From the NCBI GenBank assembly GCA_015680685.1, contig MNCI01005876.1, positions 436,581-500,580 on the forward strand: a DNA stretch of 64,000 bases. Reading direction: 5' to 3'. The stretch comes from Gnetum montanum (lineage: Eukaryota; Streptophyta; Gnetopsida; Gnetales; Gnetaceae). Shown here one piece after another: positions 21,123-33,474 of this stretch; the stretch's first letter is position 1, and each line of letters starts with the position of its first letter. Under the pieces are notes generated by a model. That model made no database searches. It saw only the letters and a program-made list of their open reading frames with translations, and had not been told where the DNA came from. The translations under genes were made by a program, and so were the position numbers.

Positions 21123-23268
21123 TCAGACAGGATTGCTCTCGTCCAGGACCAGCTTGCCCCAATCGATCATGCGTTGAATGTCATCTTTCAATGCTAAGCA
21201 ATGATCTATATCATGGCCACATAGTTGGTGATAGTCATAGAAATGCTCTAACTTGAAACTCTTAGGCACTATTGGTTCATTGGGCATAGCCAAGGAGGGG
21301 TTCCAAAGAATCTTATAGTACCTTTGATGGCATTTAATAGCCTCTCTGACATTCTCTTGTGTTGTATGCACCTGGCTCCCAACAATTACTTCAAGAGTTC
21401 TAAAGGCTTAATCGGTAATGGGGTATACATTAAGCAATCCTTACACTTAAAGTTTGGCCTTGGTTGGGCTTGTGTCACAAGTTTTGATGCTGAGGACTAT
21501 CCTATGTTGCTGGAGCTAGGTGTGGCATTAGGGGAGTGTTGGGCATGGTAATAACCTTTTTTTTGCTGTTAGGCTTGGTCTCATTAGCTACAGCAGTCAC
21601 TATAGTTGTTGTGGCCTTGGCTTTCTTCTTATCTTTCTTAGTGTGGACGTTCTTGTAGGCCACATAGGCTGGGACCCTACTAGCCTCTACTATGTCTTGG
21701 ATGCTTATGGTTTGAGTGAAAGCTTGGCTGAGGAAATGCATGGCCAGGTAATAGAGTTTAGACTTAATGAAGTCATTGGCCACATCTTTAAAGATGACCA
21801 ATAAGTGGACCTCAACAATTGGTTTGCGTATTTCATTCAAGGTTGTGCTCCACTATTGTATGAATCTTTGTACAAATTCTAGAGGATCCTACTTAATGCT
21901 CATGAGTTGGTCTAGTGTGACCTCCAGTTTCAAGTTGTACTTGAAACAAGTTATGAATTGGCTTAATAGTTCCTCCAAGGTAGAGATGGAGATGCATGGA
22001 AGCATGTGGTACCAATCCAAAGCTTTTCCTGTCAGTGACATGGAAAAGATGTGGATGATGGTGTGAGGCCATGATTGCAACAACAATGATTCGGACCTGA
22101 AGATTACCAAATGTGCATTTGGATCACCCTTCCCACTGCATTTTGTAAGTTAGGGGAGTGGCACCCTAGGAGTCAATGTGAGCATGGGAACAGCTAGGTT
22201 GATAGGGTCATCATGGTAAAAATCCTTGACCTGGAAAGTTTTAGAACTAGCGTCCTTAAGTTGTTTGATCTCTTCAGTGAGGATTTGGATGAGTTGGAAG
22301 GCTTGATCTAGACCCAAGGATGTTGCAGGTGGTTGTGAGGCTACTAAAGCATCCATTACTAGTGGCACTAATGGTGTGGCCTCCAGCCCTTCTGGGGGTG
22401 TTGTTGGGGCAACTGCCACCAGAGGTGTCATTTGGACAAACCACAACCTAGCAGGTGGTGCCACCAACATGGCTACCATAGATGGCAGCGTGTGGGTGGT
22501 CATTTGCCTAGTGGTGTGGATGGCACACAGCCCTATGCTTGGTTGTGCTACATGTAGGAATTGATATGTTTGGGGTTGCATGTGGGATGTCTAAGTTGCT
22601 AGAAAAGAGGTGGTTGTTGCCCACCATGTGGTCGGGGTTGGACCCGCTACTGATGGTGGGACAAGTGTAGATGAGGTGATTAAAGCAGAACCTACATGAA
22701 GGTGTGATGTAGGTAGAGTGTGTACATATGGCAGTGTAGATGTCACCGATGTTGGGTACGATACCAGGGCAGACTAAGCAGGAAGAGTGACTTGGAATGA
22801 AGTTGAAGGACCTATATTCTAGTATCTTGAAAACATTGGGTGACTACCTGTGGCCATGGAGGGTTGAGGTGGTCACACTATCACAGTGATAGGGAAGCGG
22901 ATGGAAAACTTTGATTGATGCAAACAGGTGATAGAGGTAGAAGGGAATCTTATGTTGTAAATTGGACCACCACCTTCTAAGTGGGAGTCCAAATCCTCTT
23001 GGCCATCCTGGAAGGTTTCCTCATAGTGAGACCCTATGTCCTGTTCTCTTGCCTTACTTACTTGGACAAGTTGGTTCGACATCCATTAGTACGTGTTAGT
23101 CAATGAGATGGTGATATCAAGAGTAGGGATGAGCTCCCTCCCATTCCAATAGATGAACTCGAAGTTACATTCCTCTTCGAAATCATGATGCTCCAATAGT
23201 ATGTTCACTTGCATTCTTGCATAGAGAAAGTTGTACTGCTCCTCATCTTGTGATAGGTGTTTAGGCAA
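21123..23268 (-). pseudogene. Gag of the Tat element (broken)
   Basis: Gag forms the virus-like particle. The core retrotransposon Gag motif is at 21889-22110: FSMSLTGKALDWYHMLPC, then LEELLSQFITCFKYNLKLEV. The next part (21502-21840) and the C-terminal segment 21123-21371 keep YHQLCGHDIDHC and ALKDDIQRMIDWGKL, the Cys/His-containing end of Tat-clade Gag. The N-terminal part (22150-23268) is Pro/Ala-rich and cut into short frames. At least four frame breaks separate the parts. A Pro-rich linker at 20590-21120 leads to protease. Confidence 0.8.
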
Positions 23269-23880
23269 TCGCTGCCACTATCTGAGGGACTTCCTTGGCA
23301 TTAGCACTAAGGCTGGGCAGTCACTCAGGACCTACTATGTGTTGGAAAGAGTAGGGAACCTCTAGGTTTGAGGTGGGAACAGATGTAGTCACAGGAATCA
23401 TTTTCTATTGTAGTTGGAAACTATAGAGGAGAGAGGCTGAAACTAGGTATGTTGGGAAGTGTTGAAGGCTAGTTTCCTTCACTGTTATGCCTACTACACT
23501 GAGCAGGGCTACTACACTATAAAGGATGCTGGCAGTGTAACATGATGGATAATGTACCATGATGGGTAGCGTAGCATAGTAAAAAGGTGTTACACAGTAG
23601 GCAGTGTAACACTATATATGGGTAAGCAGTCAGTGTATCATGCTGATAGGGTCCCTATGCCACATGAGACATAGGCAACATAACATAGGTAACAAGCAAC
23701 GTGGTACTATGAACTATTGGAGGCTTTCATCCTGCAAGGTTCCAGAGGAACCATCATTGGTCTACACCACTCAGTGTGTAGACAACCATAAGGGCATCAC
23801 GCCTACGCTAATAGGTAATGGGGTACAGACAACATGTAGGATTACCTATGATGTTCAAAAAGGACACAAAGAGAGCCCTC
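23269..23880. other. Untranslated leader of the Tat element
   Basis: Between PBS and gag on the minus strand. No ORF of note. Contains GTAGCATAGT and CTACACTAT words (23490-23650) like those of the LTR palindromes. Confidence 0.5.
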
Positions 23881-23892
23881 CTTCTAATGCCA
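23881..23892 (-). other. Primer binding site of the Tat element
   Basis: On the minus strand TGGCATTAGAAG starts five bases after the 5' LTR ends, the position and TGG start expected for a tRNA primer site. I do not assign the tRNA. Confidence 0.55.
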
Positions 23893-24522
23893 AAAACTAT
23901 AGCAACCAAAAACATTAGTGGGTGGAACATTGAGAGGTTGCCGAGCGCACAGCCTAACCCTGGATCTGTGTGAGAGCCATGCTAGAGTAAACAGAAAGGA
24001 GGTGCCTTGAACGGTTTGGTCGATCAAATAGATAGGGACTTAATCGATGTACAATAACCTTTCATAAATAATTCTCTTAAAGATATTATGTATAACTTAA
24101 GTGATGAATGTAAACTGATAGAGAATAATGCAAAATATGGTAATAGCAAAACGAAATGAAGAAAGCTTAAGTGAGAGAGTGCACTACCCCAAGATTAGGG
24201 GATTTGATCTTTGTTTGGCTAAAGGTGTACAACTGACATGTAGTGTGGACAAGCATAGCTTACAATGAAACAGTATGATTACAACTTCTTGACTACTGCT
24301 AATGGTCTGCTAAGAAGAACTAGTGAGTAAGTACTTGTCGAGCTAAGAGAACTCAGGGAAGTGCTACTACTAGGGTTTGTTGTTCATCAACATTCCTCTT
24401 GCCAATCTCTTTGCCAAAGTTAATCACTAGAAAGCCAAATGCCAAAAATGCCAATCACAAGAAAGCCAAGTCCAAAAGCCAGAAATGCCAGAAGCTGATC
24501 GTTTAAACATTACTTTTCGAGG

Positions 24523-24531
24523 TATTTATAG
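24523..24531 (-). promoter_or_regulatory. TATA box of the Tat 5' LTR
   Basis: Minus strand CTATAAATA in GCTCTATAAATACC. It lies about 1.67 kb into the LTR on the element's strand, so U3 would be about 1.7 kb and R-U5 about 0.6 kb. Confidence 0.6.
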
Positions 24532-25207
24532 AGCTAGAAGTGGGACAGAGATGTGGTTTGGATACCACCTGTCCTGGGTTTCACATGGTGCAAACGTGAA
24601 TGCATCATACTGTTGTGTAGTGCTATGCTACAATGTTATGCTAGCATGCTACTCTACAAATGTAACGCTGAACATGAAACCTACTATGCTATGACCATAC
24701 TGTTCAAGCTACATGTGCCAAAATCCAAGGAAGTGCCATGTTTGTTACAAAGAATGCCAACAATGAATGCAAAGTTGAGCCTCTGCTCCAAGACTATGTC
24801 TTTCCTACTCTTGCAACCAGGGTCAAGCATAGGGACAACTTTGGGAATAACCAAGGGATGCAAAACAAGAAAACTTGTTGATCTGGTCTCTTGAAGAGAT
24901 GTTGGGATGGGAGTGATCATTGCCAACAAGTTCTGGAGCTAACCGAAGATGTCTTGATGCTTCCACATGAATGTTATGCTACTTACGCTACCCAGCATAT
25001 TAGCATAGCATAAACACTTGCATGCTATGTTGTGCTACGCTGTGTAACGTAGCCACCAGTCTTGAGAGAAATCATGCCCAAAAGCCAAAAATACCTATTT
25101 GAGGCCTGGCTAGGCAAGGAACTTCTACAATTGACAACCCTGCCTTCCATGTTTAAAGGTCCTGGGACCTGCAGAGTTCATCCTTAGGACACTTTCATGA
25201 TTTGTGT

Positions 25208-25835
25208 CCTTGCTACGCTATGCTACACTATGTAGCGTAGCACAGTGTAGCAACCAATGTGACATGAATTCCTATTTGATCTGCAATGCTTTGTCAAAAA
25301 AATTTGCTTGAAACCTAGGGGCGAAGTGGGACAGGTAGTCTTGGAGGTCAAGGTATGGCCAAGTGCAATTCCTTTACTAGGACCACTTGCTAAAGGACCT
25401 TTGTGTGTTCTATCCTTGCTACGCTGTGCTACAGTGTGTAGTGTAGCACCCAATTTAATGTGAATTCTGACTCACTTTGCAAACATTTTGTCATGGGATG
25501 TCACTCATGTCCTGGCATGGTAGCAAAGCAAGCATTTTTTATGGTTGGTGTGTAGGCAAATGTGTTTACTCTGTCAAAGCAATCTAAGTAGGAGTTTCAT
25601 CTCAGTAAAACCCTACTACGCTATGCTACGCTGTGTAGTGTAGCATAGTGTAGCACTCAAATTGAGATGATTTCAGATAAAATTTGCCACATTTTGTTGC
25701 ATCATGTTGCTCCTGCTTCTAGGATGAAATAGGGAAGATACCTCGAAGGGCTGAATCACTCTCAAACTGCATTTTTGGCACCTAATCAATCTCCACACAG
25801 CCTGCTATGCTTTGCAACGTAGCATAGCATAGCAT
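25208..25835. repeat. Four palindromic repeats in U3 of the 5' LTR
   Basis: Counterparts of the palindromes at 7225-7842, at about 25210, 25419, 25615 and 25802, with the same spacing. Example: CTACGCTATGCTACGCTGTG followed by TAGTGTAGCATAGTG at 25617. A further GCTATGTTGTGCTACGCTG cluster lies at 25025. Confidence 0.8.
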
Positions 25836-26197
25836 GTCCCACAATTAGAAAACTTGTCAAGCTATTTAGTCCATCCTAAACACCTTCGACGACTCCTAGC
25901 ATGGTCCCTAGGTAGATCGTCAGCCAGGTCATGTGTCAAGCTGGGCAAGCTAAAGGGTGTAGCAAGCCTATCAACTCGGGAGATAGAAAATTTGCCAAAC
26001 TATACGGTCTACCTTTAGTGCCTCTTTCATGCAAACTAGCCTTGTGGCTAGGTGCTACGTTGACTATGCTGCAGAGGGTGGTAGGCAAGCTTAGAAGTAG
26101 CCTTGCAGGCATTAGGACTTCTGGGGTGCCACATTGTGTGGTTCATCATGGCATGGCACCTGGGGAATCATGATGGTCCAAAACTTATGGTGTTTCA

Positions 26198-27565
26198 CCT
26201 TTCCTATTACAAGTTTTCAATTAATAGAATTACTTTTATTTCAATTTTTGAAGTAGGTAAAACAATAAGAAAATGGACAAGAAAATATACATCTTACATA
26301 AGAATAAGAAAAGATATTTAATAATTAGTAATTAAGATTACTTTGGCTTCTAATAGAGTAGAGTCGTGAAAATAAGAAGAATCATGGAAGAGAATTCATT
26401 TTAACTATTTCATGTAAGGAAGGTCTGATGACAAGGATGAATTCTTAGTTATTTAAATTATAATATTAAATTGGTATAAAATTTCTTTTTTAAAGACCCA
26501 CATATCATTAATAAATTTAGGTCTTACCGAGTAAGTTAGACTTCAATGATAAGAATTCTAACTATACCTTATATCTGAACATAACATGAATTTCAATATA
26601 GCCATTTGAAATTGAATTTTGAGATTTTACTTAAAATTTATTAATAAATATTGTCATATTCTTTTCATGATAAATAGCTCTAGATTATATAGAGGTAATC
26701 AACACATAAATGATTTGCTAAATCTATAAGACATTAACATTTATATTAAAATATTGTATTCATAGTGATTACCCTTCAAGTTTGTATAAGCACTCCTATA
26801 TCTTCTGCCATTCATAATTTCATTTCAAATAATGAGGTATCAGGTATAACAATTGGTTTCAAGCAAATAACACTGGTATCTTATGTTTAAGTTAACATTG
26901 ACTATAAGGACCTATACTCATATGTTAAATGTATTTAAAAAGAGGTGTACGTTCACTCAATCAAGACTTATTAGCTTGCTGCAGTTTGGCTGTAACAACC
27001 CCCAATCTACTGTAGCAACTCCCTGTCGCCGCATGACTGATAAATGCTTCAGCACTCGCTAAGAGTGACAAGTTACGTTGTTCGAGTTGCACTGAACTGG
27101 GCAAGTGTTTCAACCCATTGCGAAAAATATATACTTGTGGAATATGCAACATTATATTCATCGAATATGCAAGATATAGGCTAAACCTGCTTGACATATG
27201 CCTGATGTAACCAAAGAAAATAGCATACCTCCATATTCTAAAAGCCAATTTGCTTTGCAGCATCTAGATCATCCAAGGAAGATGACTTTGCTTTATGATC
27301 AAAGCTGCGGCAGTGAATAAGGTACCAGCAAATGGTCGGATGCACATTCTAAATGGGAAGAAAGGAAAAACCATTCATCATATTCTTACCACATCACGTC
27401 TGATTTAATCCTTTCTGTGAGACTTTTCCTTCTATGGATTCTAGATGCCTTGATTGAAGAATAGCCTCTTTAGAATATCCATCTTTTTCATTACTTGCAC
27501 TCATGGTTGTTTCTAGCTATAAACTTATAATTCATTATGAGAAAGTGTTGATCTTTTGCAAGCAA
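26198..27565. repeat. Duplicated segment, copy A, part 3
   Basis: Aligns with 62746-64000 at the end of the window. Shared landmarks: TTTTCAATTAATAGAATTAC, ATTCTAACTATACCTTATAT, TAACATGAATTTCAATAT, and near the end TTTGCTTTATGATCAAAG. Mostly AT-rich. An exon-like unit on the minus strand lies at 27229-27304. The copia element at 27566 was inserted at its right edge. Confidence 0.85.
27229..27304 (-). pseudogene. Exon-like fragment in copy A
   Basis: On the minus strand a 76-bp block is preceded by an acceptor-like CACTGCCGCAG and followed by a donor-like GTATGC. It reads FDHKAKSSSLDDLDAAKQIG, then F, a TAG stop, and NME. The copy B version (63734-63812) differs by an in-frame 3-bp gap and has no stop. 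I do not recognise the protein. Just downstream on the minus strand (26970-27060) both copies keep MRRQGV(A/V)TVD followed by LQ.NCSK in one frame, perhaps a last exon. Confidence 0.5.
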
Positions 27566-28035
27566 TGTAATCCACGTCAACGTGTTGTTGATAGTGCACT
27601 TTCTCATTTCTGCATTGGCATTACGGTGGCCTCCATTTCCCATAATGTGGCCTGCATATCCCATAATGTGGCCTCCATATTAACGAAAAACATGTTTTTG
27701 CATTGGGGTTGGGGTGGTGTCCACATCTAAATGGGGTTTTGGGTCTCTTATTTTTCAAACTATTCTGTCATGGCAACCAATTTCATGGCATACAATTTTG
27801 TTCCTGATGGGAAAACAAAGGGACCAAGAAATCAAAGTAGAATTGCAATTCTAGTCCCTTTTAAAAATGCTTGGAAGTTGCATATACCATCACTATAGAG
27901 TGCCAATGTGAAAGAAGAATCTGAACACCAATATTAATTGAAGACATCAATCACTAGAGGTCAATCCATTTGCTTCGACATTTTGTACTTTGATTACTTG
28001 TGCAATTTGATTTTCTACACAATTATTTTCTCACA
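27566..28035 (+). repeat. 5' LTR of the copia element
   Basis: Starts TGTAATCCAC and ends TTTTCTCACA. Aligns along its length with the 3' LTR, for example TTGGGGTTGGGGTGG, AACAAAGGGACCAAG and CACCATCACTATAGAGTGCC. Contains three imperfect copies of GTGGCCTCCATATCCCATAA (27627-27680). Confidence 0.9.
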
Positions 28036-28036
28036 T

Positions 28037-28051
28037 TTGGTATTGAAGGAT
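28037..28051 (+). other. Primer binding site of the copia element
   Basis: TTGGTATTGAAGGAT lies one base after the LTR and resembles TGGTATCAGAGC, the site for initiator methionine tRNA used by most plant copia elements, with several substitutions. Confidence 0.6.
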
Positions 28052-29400
28052 TAGATCTTTTTCTTGACACAGTTTTTTACAATGAAGCAATATGGAGATA
28101 GCATTGTTTAATATTTCTATGCATAGCTTGATGTTGTGATTTATGTATGCATCCGGATTTCGTGTAATATTACGTTGTAAGTTGTATCATAGCACAAGGA
28201 ATCTAGTGAAAATTCTTCAATAAAGGTTAACTTGGATATGAGTTCAACCTCTCATGATTTCTCAAGATATCATGTTGTAAGTTGTATCGTAGCATAGGAA
28301 ATCTAGTGAAAATTCTTCAATAAAGGTTAACTCAGGCACGAGTTCAATTTCCCTAGGAAATGTTTCTCTTAGTTTCATAGGTACAGTGTTAGTGAAGTTT
28401 GTGTGGGGTCTAGGCGAAGGGACCACACCCACCAATTTGATATGCATACATTAAATATCCTTGAGGAAAGATTCTGATGCACGTGTCATGGAAACACAAA
28501 CTGTAACCCAAATTTTAAAGGTGCCATTTTCCCATAAGCATGAAGTTATATGTTTTGATAAAGTCATATATCCATAATGTATTTTTCCTATTTTTATATG
28601 CATTAAGTCATTCAATATTTTTGATAAAGCAATAACAACTCGATATGCATAAAGGTGTTCAATATTTTGATAAAATTATGTTTATACTATGTTGAATTTG
28701 GTAATTAATCAATTTCATGAATATTTTTATATATGTATACATCATTTTCTACATATGAATTATAACTAATTATCTATATAATTTTGTATAATTAGAGAGT
28801 ATCCACAACATCCCAAATTATGCAAAATTATGTACTACGAGCTTTTGGATCACATATGGTAGACAACATTAGAAATTATGATTATCATATGTAATATGAT
28901 AAATTTTATCCCATAGGAATTTTTATTGTATTTAATATGATTAATTAGGATGATATGTTAAATTATTTTTCTTAATTTGCCCACAGGTATTAAGAAAAGG
29001 AATATAATTTAATAGTTTCATTGTAAGGATATATGAATTTACTTGAATTAAAACATAGCTCATAGGCAATTTTATGTCATTTGATTCATATTTTTCATGA
29101 TTTACATGGCAAACAAGTCTTATGGTATTTTAACATCAAGTTTAGTAACATAAGCATGTTGATTATGCAATTGTACAACCTGTAAGATACTCTGATTTTA
29201 CAGGGTAATAATTATAAGGTGTGAAAGAAGAGGATTCTTCTTTATTTAGGCTAGATGGACATTGATTATGCTATCCATAAGGATTAAACACCTACCATTA
29301 CATCAATTAGCCATCTAGATGATATTGGTAATTATGAAAAATGAGAGTGATATAATCGCCTGTGTGTCATGTTCATAAAAACCAAGATTTCAGTTGGTAT
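28052..29400 (+). other. Copia leader with a 100-bp tandem duplication
   Basis: AT-rich stretch with no domain on the plus strand. A block at about 28168-28255 is repeated with exactly 100-bp period at 28268-28355 (GTTGTAAGTTGTATC at 28174 and 28274; AATCTAGTGAAAATTCTTCA). On the minus strand both units keep the frame TFIEEFSLD.LCYDTTYN, so it may derive from a coding sequence in the opposite direction, perhaps a nested fragment. I cannot name it. Confidence 0.5.
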
Positions 29401-29428
29401 GTGTGGTTCATTAAAATAGTATGACAAT

Positions 29429-29950
29429 GTGCATGCTTTATTAAAGGCCACTGATGAACAATTTGATTCATCAAACAAGGCATTGACCAGCACCTTGATA
29501 ATGAAGTTCTCATCCATGAAGCTCACTAAAATTCATGGTGTGCATGAGCACATCATGCAAATGAGCGATATAGTTGCTCAACTCAAAATACTTGAGGTTG
29601 AGATGTTAGAATCTTTCCTTATGCACTACATTGTAAACATGCATCCACCGCAACACGGACCCTTTAAGAATTCTTATAACACACATAAGAATAAATGGTC
29701 AATCAATAAACTAATGATCATGCGTGTACAAGAAGAGGGAAGACTTGCTATGGAAGCAAAAGAGAGTGTGCATTTGGCTACATAAAGAAAGAATAAAGAA
29801 TAAGCCAAAGGCAAGTGGAAGGTCAAATTGCCTACACAAGTTGATATGAAGAAGGAATCCAAATGTTTTTTCTGCAAAAGGAAAGTGCATATAAAGAAAA
29901 ATTGTTCTAAATATCATAAATGGCTTGAAAAGAACTTCACTTGTTTTTTT
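29429..29950 (+). pseudogene. Copia Gag (broken)
   Basis: UBN2-type Gag: KIHGVHEHIMQMSDIVAQLK, then HYIVNMHPPQHGPFKNSYN and MRVQEEGRLAM (29540-29740). After a stop at 29784 the frame continues to a zinc knuckle at about 29862: CFFCKRKVHIKKNCSKYHKW, a CX2CX4HX4C pattern. The N-terminal part before 29429 is degraded. Confidence 0.8.
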
Positions 29951-29959
29951 TTTAATCTA

Positions 29960-30930
29960 ATATGGTTGATGTTGGCCATGACACATGGTGGATTGATTTT
30001 GGTTCTACAATTCATGCTACCAATTCCTTGCAAGCGGTGAAAAACCTAATGAAGCTAGTGGGAAGTGAGTCATGCATCTATTTAGGCAATAAGATGCACA
30101 CACATGTGGAGGCAATCAGAACATGCAAATTAGTTTTAAGCAGTGGTTTTGTCTTAGAACTGGAAAAGAAATTTTATATTCCAAGTTTTCTAAGGAATTT
30201 GATTTCAATTTTAAGGCTTGTATCATTGGGATTTTTCTTTAATTTTTCAAACACTATATTTAGTTTATATTATAGATCTAAACTTATTGGAAGTGGTACA
30301 ATGACATATGGTGTTTTCAAAGTTAATTTACAAAACAAAACTTCTTATACTTCTATACATGTTCATACTAGTATTAAAAGATGTGTTATGAATGACAAAT
30401 CTTGTATGTTGTGGCATCATAGATTAGGACATATCTCTATTGAGTGACTAAAGAGATTAGTAAATGATGGAGTACTTAGTACTCTAGATTTTACTGACTT
30501 TGATACTTATGTGGACTACATAAAGGGAAAATAGATTAATATGTCAAAGAAAGATGCCAAGAGGAGTTCAAACATATTAGAAATCATACATATAGATATT
30601 TGTACTCTAGATATGAATGCATATGGTCAAAAGTATTTCATTACCTTTATTGATGATTACTCACAATATATGTATCTCTACCTTCTTCATAACAAGAGTG
30701 AATCTTTAAATGGCATTAAGGTGTTTAAGGCTAAAGTAGAGAAACAATGTAGTAAGCAAATAAAGATAGTGAGATTTGATAGAGGTGGTGAATACTATGT
30801 TAGATATACTAATGATCAACAAGCACCTAGTTCATTTGCTAAGTTTCTTCAAGAGCATGGAATTGTTGCCCAATACACTATGCTTGGTTTTCCAAACCAA
30901 AATGGTGTGGCAAAAAGAAGAAACTAAACA
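29960..30930 (+). pseudogene. Copia protease and integrase (broken)
   Basis: Protease: WWIDFGSTIHATNS at 29990 (Asp kept in the D(S/T)G position as DFG), with FYIPSFLRNLISI near 30175. The pre-integrase zinc motif is LWHHRLGHISIE (30412-30447), followed by a TGA where CGA is likely. The integrase core at 30541-30927 has HIDIC (first Asp), VRFDRGGEY (second Asp) and NQNGVAKRRN, in which the third catalytic residue, normally Glu in VAERRN, is Lys. Non-functional. Confidence 0.85.
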
Positions 30931-30939
30931 TTATTTGAC

Positions 30940-31640
30940 ATGGTGTGGAGCATGCTTAGCAACTCTAAGCTTTTGAAATCCCTGTGGACTGAAGCTCTCA
31001 AGACAGTGGTGTATATATTAAACCAAGTTCCAATGAAGGCTATCTCAAAGTCACCATTGGAATTATGGAAAGGTTGGAAATCAATTTTGCAACATATACA
31101 CATTTGGGGATGCCTATCTTAAGTAAGAGTCTATAATCCACAAGGAAAGAAGCTAGAACCAAGGACCATAAGTGGCTATTTTGTTAGATATGTTGAATAG
31201 TCTAAGGGATATATATTTTATTGCCCATCACATACTACTAGGTTTGTGAAATCAAGGAATGCTAAATTTCTTGAGAATGACTTGATTAGTGGGAGTAGTA
31301 GATCTTGGAACATTGTTCCTGAGATAGATCATGTGGATGCTCAACCCACTATTTCAAATGATAGACTAATTGTTATGCACAATATGCCTAGACCACAAAT
31401 GTGTAATGAAAAACTAGTCATTGAAGTTCCACAAACTATTGATTAAGAAATAGTATATCCAACTAAACAAGAGATACCAAAACCTATTGAATAGCCTATT
31501 AAACATCATGATCCTTAAGAGAATGATGAACCAACATTAAGAAGATCTACTAGAGTAAGGTGATCAACGATTTATAGTGACTATATGATGTATCTACAAG
31601 AGTCTAACTACAACATAAGAGTTGAAAATGATTCCAAAAT
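30940..31640 (+). pseudogene. Copia integrase C-terminus and linker (broken)
   Basis: Continues with [18 protein letters not shown] and [20 protein letters not shown], then GCLS, a TAA, RVYNPQGKKLEPRTISGYFV, a TAG, SKGYIFYCPSHTTR and FLENDLISG. This is the conserved integrase-to-RT linker of plant copia polyproteins. At least four stops. Confidence 0.8.
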
Positions 31641-31734
31641 GTTTTCACAAGCCATGTGTTGTAAGGAATCTAACTTGTGGTATGATGCCATGAGAGATGA
31701 GATGAACTCTATGTTATCCAATGGAGTTTAGGAT

Positions 31735-32390
31735 CATGTCAAGTTTCTTAATGGTGTAAAATCCATTAGATGCAAATGGGTCTTTAAGACTAAGAAAGAC
31801 TCATTGGGCAACATTGAAAGATATAAGGCTAGACTTGTCACTAAAGGGTTCACTCAAAAAGAGGGAATAGATTACAAGGGGTCCTTTTCTCTTGTATCTA
31901 AGAAGGACTCCCTTCATGTTATCATGGAATTAGTTGCCCATTTTGATCTTGAATTACATCAAACAGATGTGAAAATAGAATATCTTAATGGTGATCTAGA
32001 GGAAGAGGTTTATATGAAACAACCTAAAGGATTTTTCTCTAGTGGGTGAGCAATTAATATGCAAGCTTAAGAAATCCATATATGGATTGAAACAAGCCTC
32101 CCATCAATGGTACTTAAAATTCTATGATATCATCACTTCATTTGGTTTTGAAGAAAACATCATGGATCAATGTATATACCTGAAAATCAGTGGGAGAAAA
32201 ATCTATTTCCTTATTCTATATGTGGATGATATCCTTCTTGCAACCAATAATAGTGGATTTCTATACGAGCTGAAACATTTTCTCTCTAACAATTTTGACA
32301 TGAAGGACATAGGTAAGGCCTCTAATATCATTGGAATTCAAATCCATAGGGATAGATCTAAATGTATTTTGGGACTATTGTAAGAAATCT
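31735..32390 (+). pseudogene. Copia reverse transcriptase (broken)
   Basis: CKWVFKTKKDSLGNIERYKA followed by RLVTKGFTQKEGIDY (31770-31880), LHQTDVKIEYLNGDLEEEVY at 31950-32013 (the Asp of TDVK is a catalytic residue), YGLKQASHQWYLKFYD, and the catalytic LYVDDILLATNN at 32215-32250, which is intact. A frameshift near 32045 and a stop at about 32381 break it. Confidence 0.85.
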
Positions 32391-33150
32391 ATATCAATAA
32401 AGCTTTAGAGAGGTTTTGGATGAAAGATTGTTCACCAAGTATAGCATCCATTATAAAGTGTAATAAGTTCAGTTTGAACCAATGTCCTAGGAATCATTTA
32501 GAGAAAAGTTAGATGAGCAAAATTCCATATGCTTTAGCTATTGGAAGCTATATGTATTCTTAGGTCTGCACAAGACCTAACATTGCATTTGTTGTGGGAT
32601 TCTTGGGCAAATATCAAAGTAATCTAGATATTGACCACTAGAGGGCTACAAAGAAAGTGATGAGGTACCTTCAAGGTACAAGAGACTACATTCTTATGTA
32701 TGAATGAACTAACTCATTGGAGGTGACTAGCTACTTTGATTCACACTTTGCTAGCTATGTTGATTCATAGAAATCCACATTTGGTTATGTTTGTATGCTA
32801 GCTAGAGGGGCTATATACTAGAGGACTAGAGAGCAAACTTTGATTCCTACTTCCATAATGGAGGCAAAGTTTTTTTCTTTTTTTGAGGCTACTTCACATG
32901 GTGTATGGTTAAAGAGTTTCATAACAGGGCTTAGAATTTTGGATTCTATATCTAGGCCATTAAGAATGTTTTATGACAATTTAGCTACTATCTTTATGAC
33001 TAAGAATAATAAGAGGCACAGTTGAAGTAAACACATCAACATAAAGTACTTAGCCATAAGGAAATGCATTAACGAAAACAAATCGATCATTGCACATATA
33101 CGCACTGAATTAATGATAGTTGATCCTTTGACAAAATAATGACACCAAAG
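32391..33150 (+). pseudogene. Copia RNase H (broken)
   Basis: After several stops the RNase H follows: TSYFDSHFASYVDS, a TAG, KSTFGYVCMLARGAIY (32730-32818), PTSIMEAKFFSFFEATSHGV and WLKSFITGL (32840-32930), then HINIKY.AIR (33035). DSHFASY keeps the first Asp of the family's D.D(W/Y)AG pattern in altered form. Confidence 0.8.
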
Positions 33151-33474
33151 TCATTTAAGGATCATGTAGTTTGGATGGGACTTGGTTCCATAATGTAATT
33201 TGTTGTACATACACCTTTACAGTCTTAATGAAACTCTTATTCAATTGTGTTATTTTCTCATATAGTTTGCTAATATAGTTATTAGAGAAAATACACATAT
33301 GGCAGGGCCTAGAATCAACATTAGGTTTATTCATAAAGTTAAGTTACCATATAGGGAATTAAGTTTTGAGAGATAATACATTGTAATACATAGAAGATAA
33401 TGCTCACATTGAGAGGAACTATTGCCAAGATTCATGCATTTATTTCCTGAAATCTAGATTTGATTAAATATGGA

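Larger units (their letters stand above)
7010..26197 (-). mobile_element. Tat/Ogre-like Ty3/gypsy retrotransposon, 19.2 kb, decayed
   Basis: Flanked by LTRs that read TGAAACACC...CTACA on the minus strand (the 5' copy ends CTATA). Order on the minus strand: 5' LTR, PBS, gag, protease, a 6 kb spacer holding an antisense spliced gene, reverse transcriptase, RNase H, a second RNase H-like domain, integrase, polypurine tract, 3' LTR. The second RNase H, the great length and the gag C-terminal pattern point to the Tat clade that includes Ogre. Copy B (about 62745) lacks the element. The flanks CATTG and CCTTT are only a partial target duplication. Every ORF is broken, so it is not autonomous now. 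Confidence 0.85.
23898..26197 (-). repeat. 5' LTR of the Tat element, 2.3 kb
   Basis: Reads TGAAACACC...CTATA on the minus strand (TG...CA with a final transition) and aligns with 7010-8202 along both ends. It includes about 1.1 kb (23990-25085) that the 3' LTR lacks. That part holds a minus-strand TATA box at 24523. Palindromic GTAGC repeats at about 25210, 25419, 25615 and 25802 match the four in the 3' LTR. Confidence 0.85.
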
